The translations under genes were made by a program, and so were the position numbers. Of a stretch of 64,000 nucleotides of DNA, positions 12,201 to 25,139 are shown one piece after another (within the stretch, counting starts at the first letter, position 1; every line of letters begins with the position of its first letter). A model generated the notes under the pieces. It did not search any database, was not told the DNA's origin, and saw only the letters and a program-made list of their open reading frames with translations. The stretch comes from Mytilus trossulus. Lineage: Eukaryota; Mollusca; Bivalvia; Mytilida; Mytilidae. The stretch covers positions 66,533,436 to 66,597,435 of the forward strand of contig NC_086381.1 in assembly GCF_036588685.1 (NCBI RefSeq), given 5' to 3'.

Positions 12201-15200
12201 AAATACCAAGCTTTAGCAAAACCTGTTATAAATTGATAGAATATAAATAACAGACAAAAAAAAACAGAATAAAATAAAAGGTTCGTGCCCAGGTTCATAA
12301 GATATAAGCCAGTGAAAATGTGGCGTGAAATGAATAGCTCTATACTTTTCATACCTATAACACTGATTCCTATTTTCTTTTCAGAACTATGAAAATAACA
12401 AGGATTTTATAAGATTCTGAAAATTAGCGGTTAGCGGGCAACATGTTTAATGGTACTATATTGATAAAAGCAGAGGATTCCGTATATCTAATAAAAAATT
12501 AAAAAAAACAAGAACAGCAAATATCCTACAGTCACTTTGAACGTTTTCAAGCTAAAACTTTTTGAATTATAATAATGATTACACAAACCGTTTATATAAA
12601 ACATGATAAGAAAAGAATACAATGCTTTCATAAAATAAATCGAACTTATCTTTGTATCTGTAATAATGGAGATCGTTTTACATAAACAAATTGATAATTT
12701 TTAACTTACTTATATGTAAGACTGAACAATTTTAAATGATAATTTCTCCTACTACGACTGTTTCTTATGTTTTAGTAAATCTTTATATTCCTCCCCTTTA
12801 CCTCTAGCAAATGTAGAATAACCATACATACAGTAATACGCACAGTAAAACTCAGTTTAAAATAAGTCCGAGTCCGATGTCAGAGTAGGTTACAAAAGAA
12901 ACTAAGCAAAAGCACAATGATACATAAATTAACAAAAGACTACTAGCAGTTACTGATATGCCAGCTCCAGACCTCAATTACACTGATCGAAAGATAATGT
13001 ATTCATCTTTGAAAATCAAGCACAATCCCTCCTGTTTAGGTTCATAGGTTTAGTATCATACCATCAGAAAATATATGAGAGGAACATAATCCGTATCATG
13101 CCAACAACTGGTTTTAAAATTGATGTGTTTATTTCCGATGCAAAGACCCTATGAGTGAATCAATGTTATTACTAAAATCCATTGAGTGTATATTTTATAC
13201 ACCTCATTAATCTCTTTCGTTTATTTGAGAAGAAGTATAATAACCTAATGCAATTTATATAACACATTTTTTAAATAATTCGAATGGAATCTACATCATT
13301 GTGGATTAAACTTTTATAAAGTTTTATGTATTATAACTTGACATTGTGATAATGAACGTGGATATCATCATTATATACACATGTGTGCTTGTGTGGTCTT
13401 GCAGCGGTTTACTCACGTCAAACGTGGGAGGTTTAGATACAAGCATCTTTAAAAAATAGATGTTACCGAATTTGTTTTCGCTATCTACTATTATAGCCAA
13501 GCATTGTCGGTTTGGAGTCCAAAGAAGAGAGAAATATTTTCTGTTGACTGGTATTTTCTGTTTTATCTTTTAAAAAACCTGGAGCATATCATTATTCTAA
13601 TGCAAATACGTAGCCATGTCTTAAACAACCGATGGTCTCGAGTTTCCATGAAATATTTATGTGAACTATTAACCATATCTCCCTTTACATCTATCATTAA
13701 TCCCTTTTTACGCATTTTATAATTCCTCACACAATTAAGATAATACTTAATAACTTTGATGCGTCTTTTTTTACAATGTCGAACTACGTAATAGATTTGG
13801 ATCGAGCTCAACTAATGGGTCTTATATGGACAGAACGCGATAGACTGGAATCTTAGGTTAGTTTACAGTAACTGGGTCGGTGCCTTTGTTGATGAACGTA
13901 TCGTTCCCAAGAGTATCACCATCTCAGTAGCCAGCACTTCTGAGTTGACATGAAATACCAATCGAATGGTCATTTCAGTAAATGTTCTTGTAACTAAAAT
14001 TAATAAAATAAACATTACGTTTTCCCTCCCAAGGCATATAGATGGCATTAAACATATTTGGCACAATTTATTTTCGAAACTTTTAATTTTTTTAATGACC
14101 TTTAAATTCGTATTCGGCATTCTAGCTTCTTATGCAGTATAACCGCGAGTCTTGCTTAATACATCAGTAAACCTGGTATATGTGTTAAGCTTTAACAACT
14201 GAACATTAAACAACTAATAAGCATGATACCAAATTATCTAGGATTACCGGGTCTTCGAAAAATAATTTTAAAACTGACCAATGTATTTCACAAACAAAAA
14301 AGTAGTTCCACAACGATATAAAAAATATACGATACATACAATGCTGTTGTAAAACTATTTTCTGTGATTATTATATTATTAAAATATTATTAATTTCATG
14401 TTATGGGATAACAGTATGGAAAGGTTTAAAAACAAATCTTAGAAAAAATATAGTATGGAAACCGAAGAAAATGTTAAAAAATTACATGTTAGGGTTTGGT
14501 GAATTTTTTAATATGCCTGAACTTAAAATCATTGAATTTTTATACAATGTCGATGTCCAGTATATACAGGTTTTGAATGATTTTGACAGTCCTCGGAACT
14601 ACTTTGTTGCCATACAAAAGTTTTAAAAAATCGAAATCTCCCAAAACGTCATGAATATTTATTATGTCAACTGGTCTGTGTAGATCATGAAGATGTGAAA
14701 TTTTCATTTGTCAATTCAAAAATGTCTGTCATTACATACAAAATAATGCACAATATGTCAAATTGCTCATAAAACCTTAAAGTAGGATTTCCTCTATTAA
14801 AATTGTTGGTCAAGTCTAGTGAAACGTTGATGGTACATTCCCTCTCATGTACCAATGTGTCATTAATATTTTGAAAATGGTCACCGTTACCACGGAAACA
14901 GCAAAAATTACAACAAAAAAATCTAAATGCTCCAAACTTAACAATACTTTTCAGAAATGTTAACTGGCATATACATATATATTGCATTTGACTTTGGGAT
15001 TTAAAAAATGGCTGCAGTAACCGTGACAGTGGTGCGGGTGACATTCTAGTTACTAGTGTTGTTGTTATAACTAGTCTTTTTTTATGCCTGGGGTTCTTTT
15101 TGTTCAGGTGCAAAAAATCAAACACCAACAAATCCAAACAATATAACAAAGGCTACAAAATACAAGCTAAACATATTATCTTATTTGTAACATAGCCTCT

Positions 15201-15513
15201 TACTATCTAAAACTAAATGATAGGTCCACCCATCACTGTGGTATCCTTTGATATTCTTCATACCATTTACATATCCTGCACGTAAACCGATGCACTCATT
15301 TGATGTTTTTGAATGTGAAACTGACATACATTCTGTCATGTGATTACACTGCATAACACATTTTAAAATGCTGGCCTTAATTTGGAATATCACCGTCTCA
15401 TTAAAGTAAATGTTATTAAGTTCTGGTGAATTCTCGGTAAATCCAACTTTTATTTTACATGTAACTATCTGATATGATATCAAAATATCTACAATTTCAT
15501 GTAAAAATGCCAT
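9220..15513 (-). CDS. PAN + C-type lectin-like secreted protein, copy 1 (three exons)
   Basis: Exons are 15513-15204, 11657-11478 and 9464-9220, joined by two phase-1 introns with GT/AG ends (donors A|GTAAGA and G|GTAAAT; acceptors TTACAG and ATTTTAG). The 244-residue product has a signal peptide (1-18), a PAN/apple-like region with Cys52, 56, 62 and 74, and a long-form CTLD (about 106-240). The CTLD has Cys106/Cys121, Cys140 and Cys238, the core YSDGS (187-191), the galactose-type QPD motif (202-204) and WHD (225-227) in place of the usual WND. The inner-disulfide cysteines expected near 214 and 229 are Val and Trp. The likely role is an extracellular, Ca2+-dependent glycan-binding or recognition protein, as for many molluscan lectins; the ligand is unknown. 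Compared with copy 2 it has Asp at residue 9, within the signal-peptide hydrophobic stretch, and Thr18 in place of Ala. Confidence 0.85.
9590..10475. repeat. Intron 2 insertion with four ~160-bp tandem monomers (unit A)
   Basis: D lacks this segment: 56215-56262 runs straight across the equivalent point. From about 9857, four monomers start with 'GGGGCATAACTC' or a close variant (9878, 10036, 10208 and 10369; spacings 158, 172 and 161 bp) and share 'GTGACGCCACCC' and 'ATAAGCATTGTGTATAA'. The array ends with 'AATGCCCCCTCCGTTATGGC'. Its left part (9640-9770) is a separate interspersed repeat, related in reverse orientation to 50690-50900. I recall this tandem family from bivalves. Unit B has the same insertion at 28980-29885. 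Confidence 0.75.
11658..13859. other. Intron 1 of lectin copy 1, left part
   Basis: AT-rich intronic sequence conserved in unit B (31554-33700). Frames of 60-82 codons occur on both strands at 13504-13811, but they overlap each other and show no protein features. I see no additional exon with good splice sites and matching phase. Confidence 0.4.
13860..14110 (-). repeat. Interspersed repeat copy in intron 1 (unit A)
   Basis: On the minus strand the words 'GAAGTGCTGGCTACTG', 'GGTGATACTCTTGGGAACGA' and 'GCACCGACCCAGT' match, from memory, a bivalve repeat whose consensus has a hammerhead-like GGTGATACCC..GGGACGAAACG hairpin. Here the GAAA box is mutated to GATA. The repeat is also present in unit B (33700-33950). 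The open frame across it (13863-14120) is not a gene. Confidence 0.4.
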
Positions 15514-16531
15514 ATTATATATTAAACATTATAAGATAGTCCCAATTAGTGAGTAAGTTAAGCCTCATGAACTGACGATGCTTAAGTGATGATATTCCTT
15601 AATGAATTGTACATAAATATATAATATCGATATTGTTTCACATCATCCAATTATATCTCTGATATACTTTACTTTTTAAATAACTGCTTATCAAAACAGT
15701 TAGCGGAACCAAATATTATAACATGTACAGTAACAATATATTTCCGTGTATGTATATTCTTTTAATTACAGGTTTAGTCTAATAGTTATATAATAAATAG
15801 CTTGGGGAAATATTCCAGGGTTTAGTTTTGATTAAAACAGAAAATTGAAACATACAAAACCAATCTATCAAATTGTTCAATCCATTTCATTGAATGCCTG
15901 TTTATGATTATCAATCTAATAAAAGTTAACACTACACATTACTTTCAATTAAATAAAATTACTGTTAACTAGTAAGAAAATATTGTAAGACCATTTCATC
16001 AAAACTGTAATCCTTTAAAAAGGGTGCTAAACATGCTTTCTTGCTAAAAAAAAAAAGGTAATGTATTCTTCTTGTCTGGAACTTAAAATATTTGCCATGA
16101 AATCTGACTATCAAAAGCAACTTTACTTCAAAATATGTTATTGTAACTGTTCCCCTGCACTGGTAAAATAAACTGCCAGTGCATTGAAGATTGCAATAAG
16201 GAGGTTACCTCATTATGTGGCTGAAGCAAATTAAAATCGCAACCACTGTTTTGTATACTCGAATAGAAAATTAAAGGATGTGGGGTATCCATCCATGACC
16301 AAACAAAAAGCACACAAAAAGCAACATCGTTTACATTGCTGTTCTTTGTCTCAAAGTCACAGTGAGGCCTTAATAATAGAGCTAAAAAAAATCACTGCAA
16401 GTTTAGGACAGTCCCTAGCATCAGTAGGAGTGGTGTTATTATTAAGTATGCTTCGTCTAACAGAATAACAAAAGCATGCCTAATATTCAAATGATTGAAC
16501 ATATAGTGAAGCAGGAAATTGAAAGTCTAAA
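15514..16531. other. Upstream flank of lectin copy 1
   Basis: Counterpart of 1137-2142. There is no gene. It presumably contains the promoter of copy 1, but no element can be named from sequence alone. Confidence 0.35.
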
Positions 16532-16629
16532 GTATAGAACATCAATAAATATGTTAAACTTTTACTCAATTTTTGTGTAGTTTGGGGTGCAATTTGTTTT
16601 TTTAGCACTTGCATCCAATTTAACCTTGA

Positions 16630-16682
16630 GAGATGCACACGCCTGATGAAGCTAGTTTGTCTAGCGAAATATTGCGTATTTC
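16630..16682 (+). ncRNA. Hammerhead-like motif, family I, unit B copy 1
   Basis: Identical in core and stems to unit A copy 1, including stem II GCTAG/CTAGC with loop TTTGT. Confidence 0.65.
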
Positions 16683-17233
16683 TTTTTAAAACCTAACAGA
16701 ACTTTTTATTGTATCAATTAATTAGTTTCATTATATTCTTAGACCTTTATATATATATAAAACGTCTGAAGAATAGTCAACGATTTTTCCCACGAGGGCG
16801 CCATATATATATTATCATATAAACTGCCCAATCACAAGACATCTTTAAAGAGCAGGGCATGATTTTGAAAACGTCACATTTCAAATCATCGAGAAAAACC
16901 TAATTGGGATACACACGGAAGACAAAAGAGAGAGGGATGTTGGATGCACCAGTTACGAACTCTTGAACCTGTTGGACTCAATGAGAGATACGAAAAAAAG
17001 ATTTAAAAACAAATCTAAATAATAATCTTGAAATCATACAAATTAATTTATAGAAATTCATACAATTAATCGAACATCAATAAATATGTTAAACATTTAC
17101 TCCAACTTTATGTAGTTGTAGCTACAAACATATGTTTTACAGAACATCAATGAATATGTTAACCTTTCACTCAAATTTTGTGTAGTTCAAGCTACAAAAA
17201 TATTTTTTTGTCATGCATCTGATTTCTCATAGA

Positions 17234-17286
17234 GAGATGCACACGCCTGATGAAGCTTATTTGTTAAGCGAAATATTGCGTATTTC
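17234..17286 (+). ncRNA. Hammerhead-like motif, family I, unit B copy 2
   Basis: Stem II is GCTTA/TAAGC. Compared with GCTAA/TTAGC in unit A copy 2, this is a second compensatory pair change (A-T to T-A). The core CTGATGA/GAAA and both parts of stem I are unchanged. Confidence 0.65.
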
Positions 17287-17356
17287 TATTTAAAATATTT
17301 AAGAATTTTAAATGTATTAATTAGAGTGTTTAGTTATATTCTTAGACATTTATATA

Positions 17357-19779
17357 ATTTTAGTTCAGTTATTGTATCAGTTTATTTTCTCAAACTGATC
17401 CACGCTTAAATAGATTGAATGTTGATTGTTACTATTTTTAGACATTATATATACATTATCATATTTATATGTCATAGGAATTTTTTTTGCAAAGATTCAT
17501 ATGGGGTCAAAATTTAAATCAAGGTGAAGTTTTTATGACTTATTGCAATATTTATTATGGAGCTGATGTAATGGGTCACATTTAACAGATTAGTATATAC
17601 GTAAAGTCATGCAAATTAAAATAAAAAAATGATGCAAATATTTGTATACTAAATCGTTAGATTTTATCATAACACTTATGTAACATATACTTATATCTCA
17701 AGAAAATTCTATAATTTGTCCAATTTTAGAAGAAGTTTACTTTTCTTTTAATTGTTTGCTCACAGTAAACAATTTGCCGATATGTTTTTGGTATGCAGTA
17801 AACTCCGCGTGGCCTTTCTGGTAAAAATCCGGTGATCGCAATACGCATGGATCTGTCATTGAAATAAATTAATATCTTACTGTATATGTTATACACTTCC
17901 TCAATATCCATGCTTCTTTGTTGACTGTTTACTAAGGTGACAATTGTTAAACTACGGCTTCAAAATACGACAATTAATAAGCTGCCATATTTTCACATCG
18001 TTGCATACCGAGAGAACTTTTTTGACGATGATAAGATACGGATGCGTAAAAAACGATGAAATCGTGCACAGAAGACTATGTTTATGATATATTCCTGCAT
18101 GGGCCCAAGAATTGGATAAACATTATTTGTCACCAGTCACTCGTTTCATATGCCTTTTATTATCATGTAATCGAATAAAAATTAAACAAACATAAATTGA
18201 AAAGTGAATGAAAGGACTTTATTCTTAAAAATCTACGTATTATAGTCACAGAGAAAAAAGCTTTATATTTACAAAAACAAAATAAATTTGACGTTAGCGA
18301 TTTGTTCAGCAAGATATATACAGTTATAAAATGGTTGAAGACGATTTTTACTGAGAGCGGGAATTTCCAGCTTAAAAGTTTCCGTTTATTTTCAATAGCT
18401 GCTCCCGACGTTAAAGCAAGATATACAAAATTAGCAATTCCGACCACAGATTTCATTTTCATTGTAATTTATAACCATTTAATTTTCAAACACATTTCAT
18501 TTTGGACAATTAAACAAAGCAGAAGTATTTTTCACGGATGAAAATCAAAATTCATCAATGAATTGAAAATTATTATCCAAGCGCGAATGAAGGGAGACAA
18601 GCCATATAAATCTGCACAAACTATTCTATGGCAAAAACGATAGATTTAGCTGGCACTGAACACTACTGAAAATTATCAATCAACTACTTTATCAATGTAC
18701 TGATTTCTACGAAAATGTTCATGACGCTACTGAATCGAAGGCAAAGGCGTTTTTTTTTAATTACATGAGACAGTACTGAACTGTCCTGGATCTTCTCCTA
18801 CTCGGATCAGGGTACTGAACACGTACTGAATAACTCAAAAAAGATCTTGACAGTTTTCCTTGCCGTAATTTCAGGCATTTAAGACTTGTTCAGTTTTTAA
18901 TAACCGTTTCAGTAATAAAAACATTTACTAGTGATTTTCGTGGCGAAGTCTGTTTCTTATATACTAAAAGATGTGGGTCAATTATTTGATTAATGATAGC
19001 AAGGTGTTTCTTTCTTTGTAAAAGAGTTCATTTGAATTTGACCTCACGAAAAGTATATCGGGAAGTTACAGACAAATGAAATGTTGTTGCTCACGTGGTC
19101 TTTATTCAATCTCTGGTGGATAGTTGTAACATTGGTAATCATACACACCATCTCATTTCTACATGTTTTACATTCTTTGTCATAATGGTCATTATTGTTG
19201 TTGTGTTAGAACTTTCTGCATACTTTTAATGACTGCAACCTGATGGATTTGACAATTGTGACAAATATCAATTGACATACTATTCCTTTGACTCCTTTAT
19301 TCGTGTTTCCAAACTCGTTCGCTATGACCATGTATGTAGTAAGGTTTTTAATTTCAAAGAACAAAGATAAGTAAACCTAGTTAAGTATTATTACAAGAAA
19401 TTCCTTATAAATTTCACTATATTATTTTATATACAAAGATTTTGTTTTGAAGTTTGGCTGTTCATATAAATTCAGTTTTACGGTAAAGATGTTTATAAAG
19501 CTCGTACGCTTAATGTAATCTATATAAACGCTTAGGTCGTTTGAATGAACTCTTTTTTAAAGAGTATTATTTTAACACCGTTGTAAGATCATTTAATATG
19601 ATTTTTATTGGAACAAATATTAATTTTAATTTTGATTTGATATGTTACAGCATAAATACATAAGTATTACTTGAAATGTATGTCCATTTATGGTCCTAAA
19701 TTCTGATATTATTTTTATTAGTATGTTTTTATGTCTTGACATAACACTAGCACATGTATTTTTATATTATTGGGGGTAC
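17357..19779. other. Gene-free stretch of unit B
   Basis: Counterpart of 2973-5366. It holds the same exon-like signal-peptide candidate (18352-18462, minus) with a conserved donor. The 61-codon frame at 17726-17911 (-) has a stop in unit A, so it is unlikely to be a gene. Confidence 0.35.
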
Positions 19780-20010
19780 CGGTGGCCAAGTGTCAACACT
19801 TGGGTTGTGAGTTCGAATCCCACAACTCGTAATAGCGTTCCAACTCCACTCTCAATTATGAAAGATTGTCAGTTTTTCTACTATGACTGGGTGGTTATCC
19901 CAGGGTACTTCGGCTTCCTTCATTAATGAAAAATGATCGCCACGAAATATCGAATAGTGCTGAAATTTAAATCACTACCACTTTGAGAACTTTCTGTCTG
20001 TCATTTGTTT
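19780..20010 (+). mobile_element. tRNA-derived SINE (unit B)
   Basis: Counterpart of 5366-5600, with the same box A-like and box B-like elements and the same body. The overlapping 78-codon frame at 19690-19926 is fortuitous. Confidence 0.6.
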
Positions 20011-20589
20011 TTGTATCCCATTCCAATACGATGAGTCAAAGCATTGTTAACTATTTTTACAGCTTCTTCTCACGTTGTGTTGTCTAAGGTTCCTCATTAA
20101 TGTCATTCAAATCAGCTGTAGTTTTCGCTACAATATTCTCTACCGTATTAAAACTTCGCATTTTAAAGAGATTTCTTTCTCACTGATGTTAAACCTCACA
20201 TTTAATTTCATTCGTAGATATTCGTACTTCAAATATTCCTAAGAAGTAACATCCAAAAGCTATCATTTTTTTTAAAAGGATTTCTCTTTCATCTGATAAT
20301 GTTATTAGTGTTTAAAATGTTGAGCAATCTATGGTATCAACAGATGAAATTGATATACTGTTTATTCAACAATTATTGCGATGTTTTTATTATTGCAAAA
20401 AATGCGATAAGGTTGTTATCGCAATAATTTAAACTCGCATTTTGAAATTAATTATATGAACTTAAAACGATTTTTTTCAATATCGCATAAAGTTAAATCG
20501 CATTTTGTCTAAAATCTCAAAATCGCAGTAATATATGCATGCAATAATTTCTGAATTTACAGTAGATGCTTCAAAAAAGAGAAATTAAG
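20011..20589. other. Gene-free stretch of unit B
   Basis: Counterpart of 5601-6176, with the same ATCGCA-rich imperfect inverted motifs. No coding signal is seen. Confidence 0.3.
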
Positions 20590-20609
20590 TATATGAATGT
20601 ATTTCAGGC

Positions 20610-20828
20610 ATTGCGGATCCAAAAAATCCAAAAAAATCCAAAAAATCCAAAAAAATACCTTAGCCGTATTTGGCACAACTTTTTGGAATTTTTGGTCCTC
20701 AATGCTCTTCAACTTTGTATTTGTTTGGCTTTTTAACTATTTTGATCTGAGCATCACTGATGAGTCTTATGTAGACGACACGCGCGTCTGGCGTATAAAA
20801 TTATAATCCTGGTACTTTTGATAACTAT
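20610..20828 (+). mobile_element. Insertion of hammerhead-bearing interspersed repeat
   Basis: Absent from unit A at the same point. Plus-strand order is 'CCTTAGCCGTATTTGGCACA', 'TTGGTCCTCAATGCTCTTCA', a hammerhead-like region, then 'TTATAATCCTGGTAC'. The first words are the reverse complement of 63893-63935, so it is the same family inserted in the opposite orientation into an older copy of itself. A short tandem of 'AATCCAAAAA' marks the left junction. Confidence 0.65.
20751..20794 (+). ncRNA. Hammerhead-like motif, family II (core mutated)
   Basis: CTGATGA, stem II GTCT/AGAC with loop TATGT, then GACA where GAAA is required, then a palindromic stem III (CGCGCG), a GTC cleavage triplet and stem I strand TGGCGT. 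The GAAA to GACA change and one stem I mismatch predict loss of activity. Confidence 0.6.
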
Positions 20829-21960
20829 TTGCCGAATATAGCTAAAGTGTCATATTCTTAGGATACACAATACTTATTATTTGACAAATTCAAAGTTTTA
20901 ATTATATCGATTGCTGTATATTTTACACTATATCAATGATAATATATTAAAAATGTATAGGAATTTGGTATTTGTTGTCAAAATTATTGTATTTGAAACT
21001 TAATATGTACTTTTTCATTTGATATTTTTCTATCTAATAGTATGTTGTTTTTGTAGGGCTTTTTAACGAGGGTGAGTGTTTCATTTTTCATAATTTTCTG
21101 ATGAATCAAACGTTGGTTTCTTTTATAGAAGATCGATACTTTACATTAGGAAGAAAGTAATAAAAACAGAATGTATGATTAACTTGCCAATTTAATCAGA
21201 ATGCTTCATTACTAGTTCTTTTTAATTACATGAAATTGAAAAACGATCTAAATTACACATGAATTTAAATTCTCTTGCAAATTGTAATTAATTACAAGTT
21301 ATTACAATTATTAGTCATAACTTTTAGTTGATTTTCTCACAGACATCAGTGACGCTCGAATATAAATAGGAAAAAAAATTAAATAAAGTACGCATTTTAA
21401 TAGCATTGAGGATCCAAAATTACGAAAGGTTTTGCCGAGTACAGCTAAGGTGACCAAATCCTGGGGTACAACATACTCGCTAGTCGAAAAATTTTTAAAT
21501 CAATTGCTTTATATAAAACACCATATCAATGATAATATATTAAAAATGTGTAGGCATTTGGTATTTGTTGTTAAAATTATTGCATTTTAAACTTGATATG
21601 TACTTTTTCATTAGATATTTTCCAATCTATGTTGTTTTTGTAGGGCTTTTTAACGAGGTGAGTGTTTCATTTTTCATAGTTTTCTGATGAATCTAACGTT
21701 GGTTTCTTTTATAGAAGATCGATACTTTACATTAGAAAGAAAGTAATAAAAACGAAATTTATCATTATTTGACGATACTTAACAGTGCTGAATGTGCATG
21801 ATTCATCACTAGTTCTTTTAAACTACATGAAATTAAAAAAAAGATCGAAATTACACATGAATTTAAATTCCATTTCATCTTGTAATTATTGAAACGTTTT
21901 TGTAATTATAAGACAAAACTGTTAGTTAATGATCCTACAGACATATACATCTGGTACTGA

Positions 21961-22872
21961 CCGTTTCAAGAATTGTTTAAAAGAACATCAATCAATTTTA
22001 AGAAATAATTGACTTTTAAATAAAAAAGGAAGAAGTTATCTTTCAAAAAATTACTTATTGGTGAATCTTTCGATACGCTCTTGTTAAGAATTTTAGCATT
22101 GCGTAATCAGAAAATAATTTCTACAATTTTAAACTCGACTTCGGTGCTTTATTATTAGAAAGGAAGCCATATTAACTTACCTGGATTCACAATCAATGTA
22201 CCTCTTTAACTAAAATGATCTTCTGTTATTGAAAAATGAGGACAAAATCAATATAGAAAGAGCAAAATTTATAGAAAAAGGGTTTTTCATATGATAAATA
22301 CTTTAAACTAACGAAAGTAACATCAGTTGGCTAATTGTCAAAGTACACACATTGATGAATGTTATATTTTCAGTATTGATAAAAATGATTACGAATTCGC
22401 CGTTTCAGAATATAATGCGTTCTGAAATATATTTTCAAAATCGTAAATCAGAATGATGAGATTGGCTTACAGCGTCCCAAACAATTGAAATTCAGCCAAA
22501 GACATGACGTCGTTTTGTATTTTGGGGAATGAGCAATGAAATTACCACGAATGCATTAAAATCTGAAACGCCAACTTGTTGAGGATACGTCAATGTGATA
22601 GTAAACCAACTGCATAAAGAATCAACACACAACTTAAGGTCTTTCAAAATAAACTGGAGTTCTATGGAGTAAACCGGGCTCTGAATTTCATCGTGTCTAA
22701 GCTTATTGTGATTAAGTAAAAAAAAAATTGCTGTTGATTCATATTTGTTTGTGGATACTATTTTTCGTAGATTGAAGATTTCTTGAATATTTTATTTCGT
22801 GGGTTTTCCAAAATCGCCCTTATAATCCTGTTAAAAATGTATATTTCTTTTAGTATCAAAATTTGTAATTGG
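21961..22872. other. 3' flank region of lectin copy 2, part 1
   Basis: Counterpart of A 7381-8290, conserved with small indels. There are no genes. It is separated from the rest of the flank by the CACTA element. Confidence 0.35.
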
Positions 22873-24617
22873 CATCACTAGTAGCCCGATTTCAGTCTGA
22901 AACGGTCATTTTGGTCTGATCACATCTTGATTGACTCGATTTACCGCTAGAGAAATTCGTCCAGATATTTCAGATCGTTAAGTCGCCGTTCGGATCGATA
23001 GCCTCATCAGGTAAATCAGTTTGTTAAGACATGTCAAGACGCAAAAGACTGAATCGTCTAGCGGGTTGTTTAGACCCGTTAAGACCGTGTCAGACCAAAA
23101 CAGACCATGGATACAAAATTACGTTCAAAATGTTCAGACCCTGTTTAGATCCGTTCAGTATACCGGTTTGATAACACGAGTTGCGCCCCTTCTACTCGAT
23201 AATGCATTTTAGATTAATATGTATATATGTTTTTCAATATTGGGATTTGTTTGAAGTATATTTTTATTATTTAAAAAATAAATAATCTTCTGTTGATTCT
23301 TTATTTCGTTCTTGTTTTGTCGAGGAACTTATAAATTATTCGTCTATATATGTTGCTTATTTTTTAATAAATGTTAGTTTATATAAATATATATTGGTAA
23401 TTAAATGCAAGGACGTATGTTAATTGTATACACACCAGAATGTATGCCATAAACCTTAAAATGTTGTGAACACCGGTGAAAATGTTTTTCGTATTTGAAG
23501 ATTAGTAACGGAAAATCCTAAACGTAACCTAAAAAAGTTAAGGATCCACAGAAATGCAGCGGAGGCAAATTAACACATGCATATTTTTGTTTTATGTATG
23601 AGATTTGCTGTAATTCGTTTTCTGTTGATATATGTCCTAGTTAACCGTTGAAGCTGTTGCTATTTGTTTGCATGTTTATTTTTTTTAGTGCGATTTACTC
23701 TATTTAAGTTGGAAAAAAATATTTCCGACATCCGGAAATTCGAAAAAAGACTTCTCGGATCCCGAAACCTGATCATCATAACTACATTCATTCAGTCTCT
23801 GTCGGGACGGTGCTAAAGTATCACCGTATAGAAATTTGTATTCAAACAATGTATCCTTATAATATTTATTTTCTAATCCATATGATAGGTATATTGTACT
23901 TAGTATATGGCGTTAATTTGAACAAAATCTGTTTTAGTTAAAATGGTCGAGTTCGTTGGCACGTGCTAGTAATCAACCGGGTCAACAGGTAACAAAATCA
24001 ATGATCCGTAACGTAAGAAAGTACATGCCTATTATATATTACAATTACTCTCATCATCATTCTTAATAGAAAGGTGCCGTAGGGCTAAACGTTAATAAAG
24101 AATTAATGAATTTGTGTATACACGTATTAATGATGTCTGGTCGTCAGTTTTCAATATACATGCTTATGTTTCAAGTTTTTAAATTGAGCAAAAAAACATG
24201 AACTGTTCGGAAGTTTGTTAAGTATTCAAAAGAAACTTTTCGCTTCTCTACTTATATAGTTTAGAGAGTATTCCTTTAAATTGTGTCAGTTAAATAAAGT
24301 AGTGTGTATGTGTATTCTATTTATTTTGCTAATTGTATCATTATAATATACATTTTGTATTTCACTACTATATATGCTTTAAGTTGTAGTGTGATTGATT
24401 GTTGGTAGTTTAAAGTCCAGTGGCAAATATTTCATGCATTGTCAGGACCAGCTGTAAGTTAAAGACATATATGGAACTCATCGGTGTAGTTTTCACGTGT
24501 TATAATATATAACAGAATAATTAATTTCTAAAATATCGTAACATAAAGGAGGCAAGGCGCATGGATTACCCGCACTTATCAGTTCTTTTCCCTGTTTTGT
24601 CTTAAAAAAATAATGTT

Positions 24618-24642
24618 ATTTTTTTTTTTTTTTTTTTTTTTT
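24618..24642. repeat. Poly-T run inside CACTA element
   Basis: About 24 consecutive T, possibly the A-tail of a minus-strand retroposed fragment. No target duplication was identified. Confidence 0.5.
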
Positions 24643-25139
24643 ATATGTTTATATAATTTACGATAACTGCGGTGTATACGTGCTGTCAGACGAAAGAAAC
24701 AAAACAAAGAAAATAACTTAAAATTTGCAATATTAGTGAAAATAAATACAGGCATAACTTTCATAATTTATTTTAACGTTATTTTCAATAAATTTTAAAT
24801 TCTCGTTTTAACACCTATTTGAGGCACGTATTTATGGTTATATTTCCATATGTCCATGGTCTATCCCAGACGTAAAATTTTAAAAAGTGATAATACTTTT
24901 TTTTAAAGATTTTACTTTTAATTGTTCTCTTGATTAAAACACACTCGGGAATAGCAAGACAGTTTACCAAAAGAGAAGTGGGAATTTTACTGATTTTTTT
25001 TTATCATATACTAGTATATTTCTGATAGTTTTTCCGACCTCTCCACCTATTTTCAAACTTGAAAGGAGACCTCTTTTATCCGCGGCACGAGTCTGGAACA
25101 TGTACAAATGGCAGTTGCAAGTAATAGCTATATAAATAT

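Larger units (their letters stand above)
1..14370. repeat. Segmental duplication unit A
   Basis: Position 1 onwards matches position 14372 onwards and again 34218 onwards, in the same order and orientation. The unit runs from the sequence upstream of exon 1 of one lectin gene to intron 1 of the next gene. It therefore carries exon 1 of the leftmost gene and exons 2 and 3 of the neighbouring one. Relative to B, unit A lacks the 4.8-kb CACTA element, the 218-bp insert near 20610 and about 500 bp of intron 2 (B 30365-30855). It carries a private snap-back palindrome at 7298-7370. Identity to B looks very high by eye; I have not computed it. Confidence 0.93.
16532..17356 (+). mobile_element. Penelope-like-element relic with two hammerhead-bearing repeats (unit B)
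   Basis: Same structure as 2143-2972: two direct repeats with hammerhead-like motifs and a decayed GIY-YIG-like fragment between them (about 16818-17040). In that fragment the frame is interrupted by a TAA at about 16846, where unit A reads CTTTTAAGA. Confidence 0.55.
20590..21960 (+). repeat. Two tandem ~590-bp diverged repeat copies (unit B), first copy interrupted
   Basis: Counterpart of 6177-7380. The first monomer is split at 'GCGGATCCAAAA' by a 218-bp insertion (20610-20828). The second monomer (from 21408) resembles the D copy at 53578 more than its own unit A partner downstream of 'CATATCAATGAT', which hints at sequence exchange between units. Confidence 0.6.

Noticed and set aside
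13504-13811. Opposing 72- and 82-codon frames in intron 1, retained in units A and B
   Set aside because: They overlap antisense, and retention is expected from the recent duplication. No protein features are seen.
17726-17911. Conserved 61-73-codon minus-strand frame (also 37951-38172)
   Set aside because: Unit A has an early stop after MDIEEVYNI. No domain is recognised and there is no splice context.
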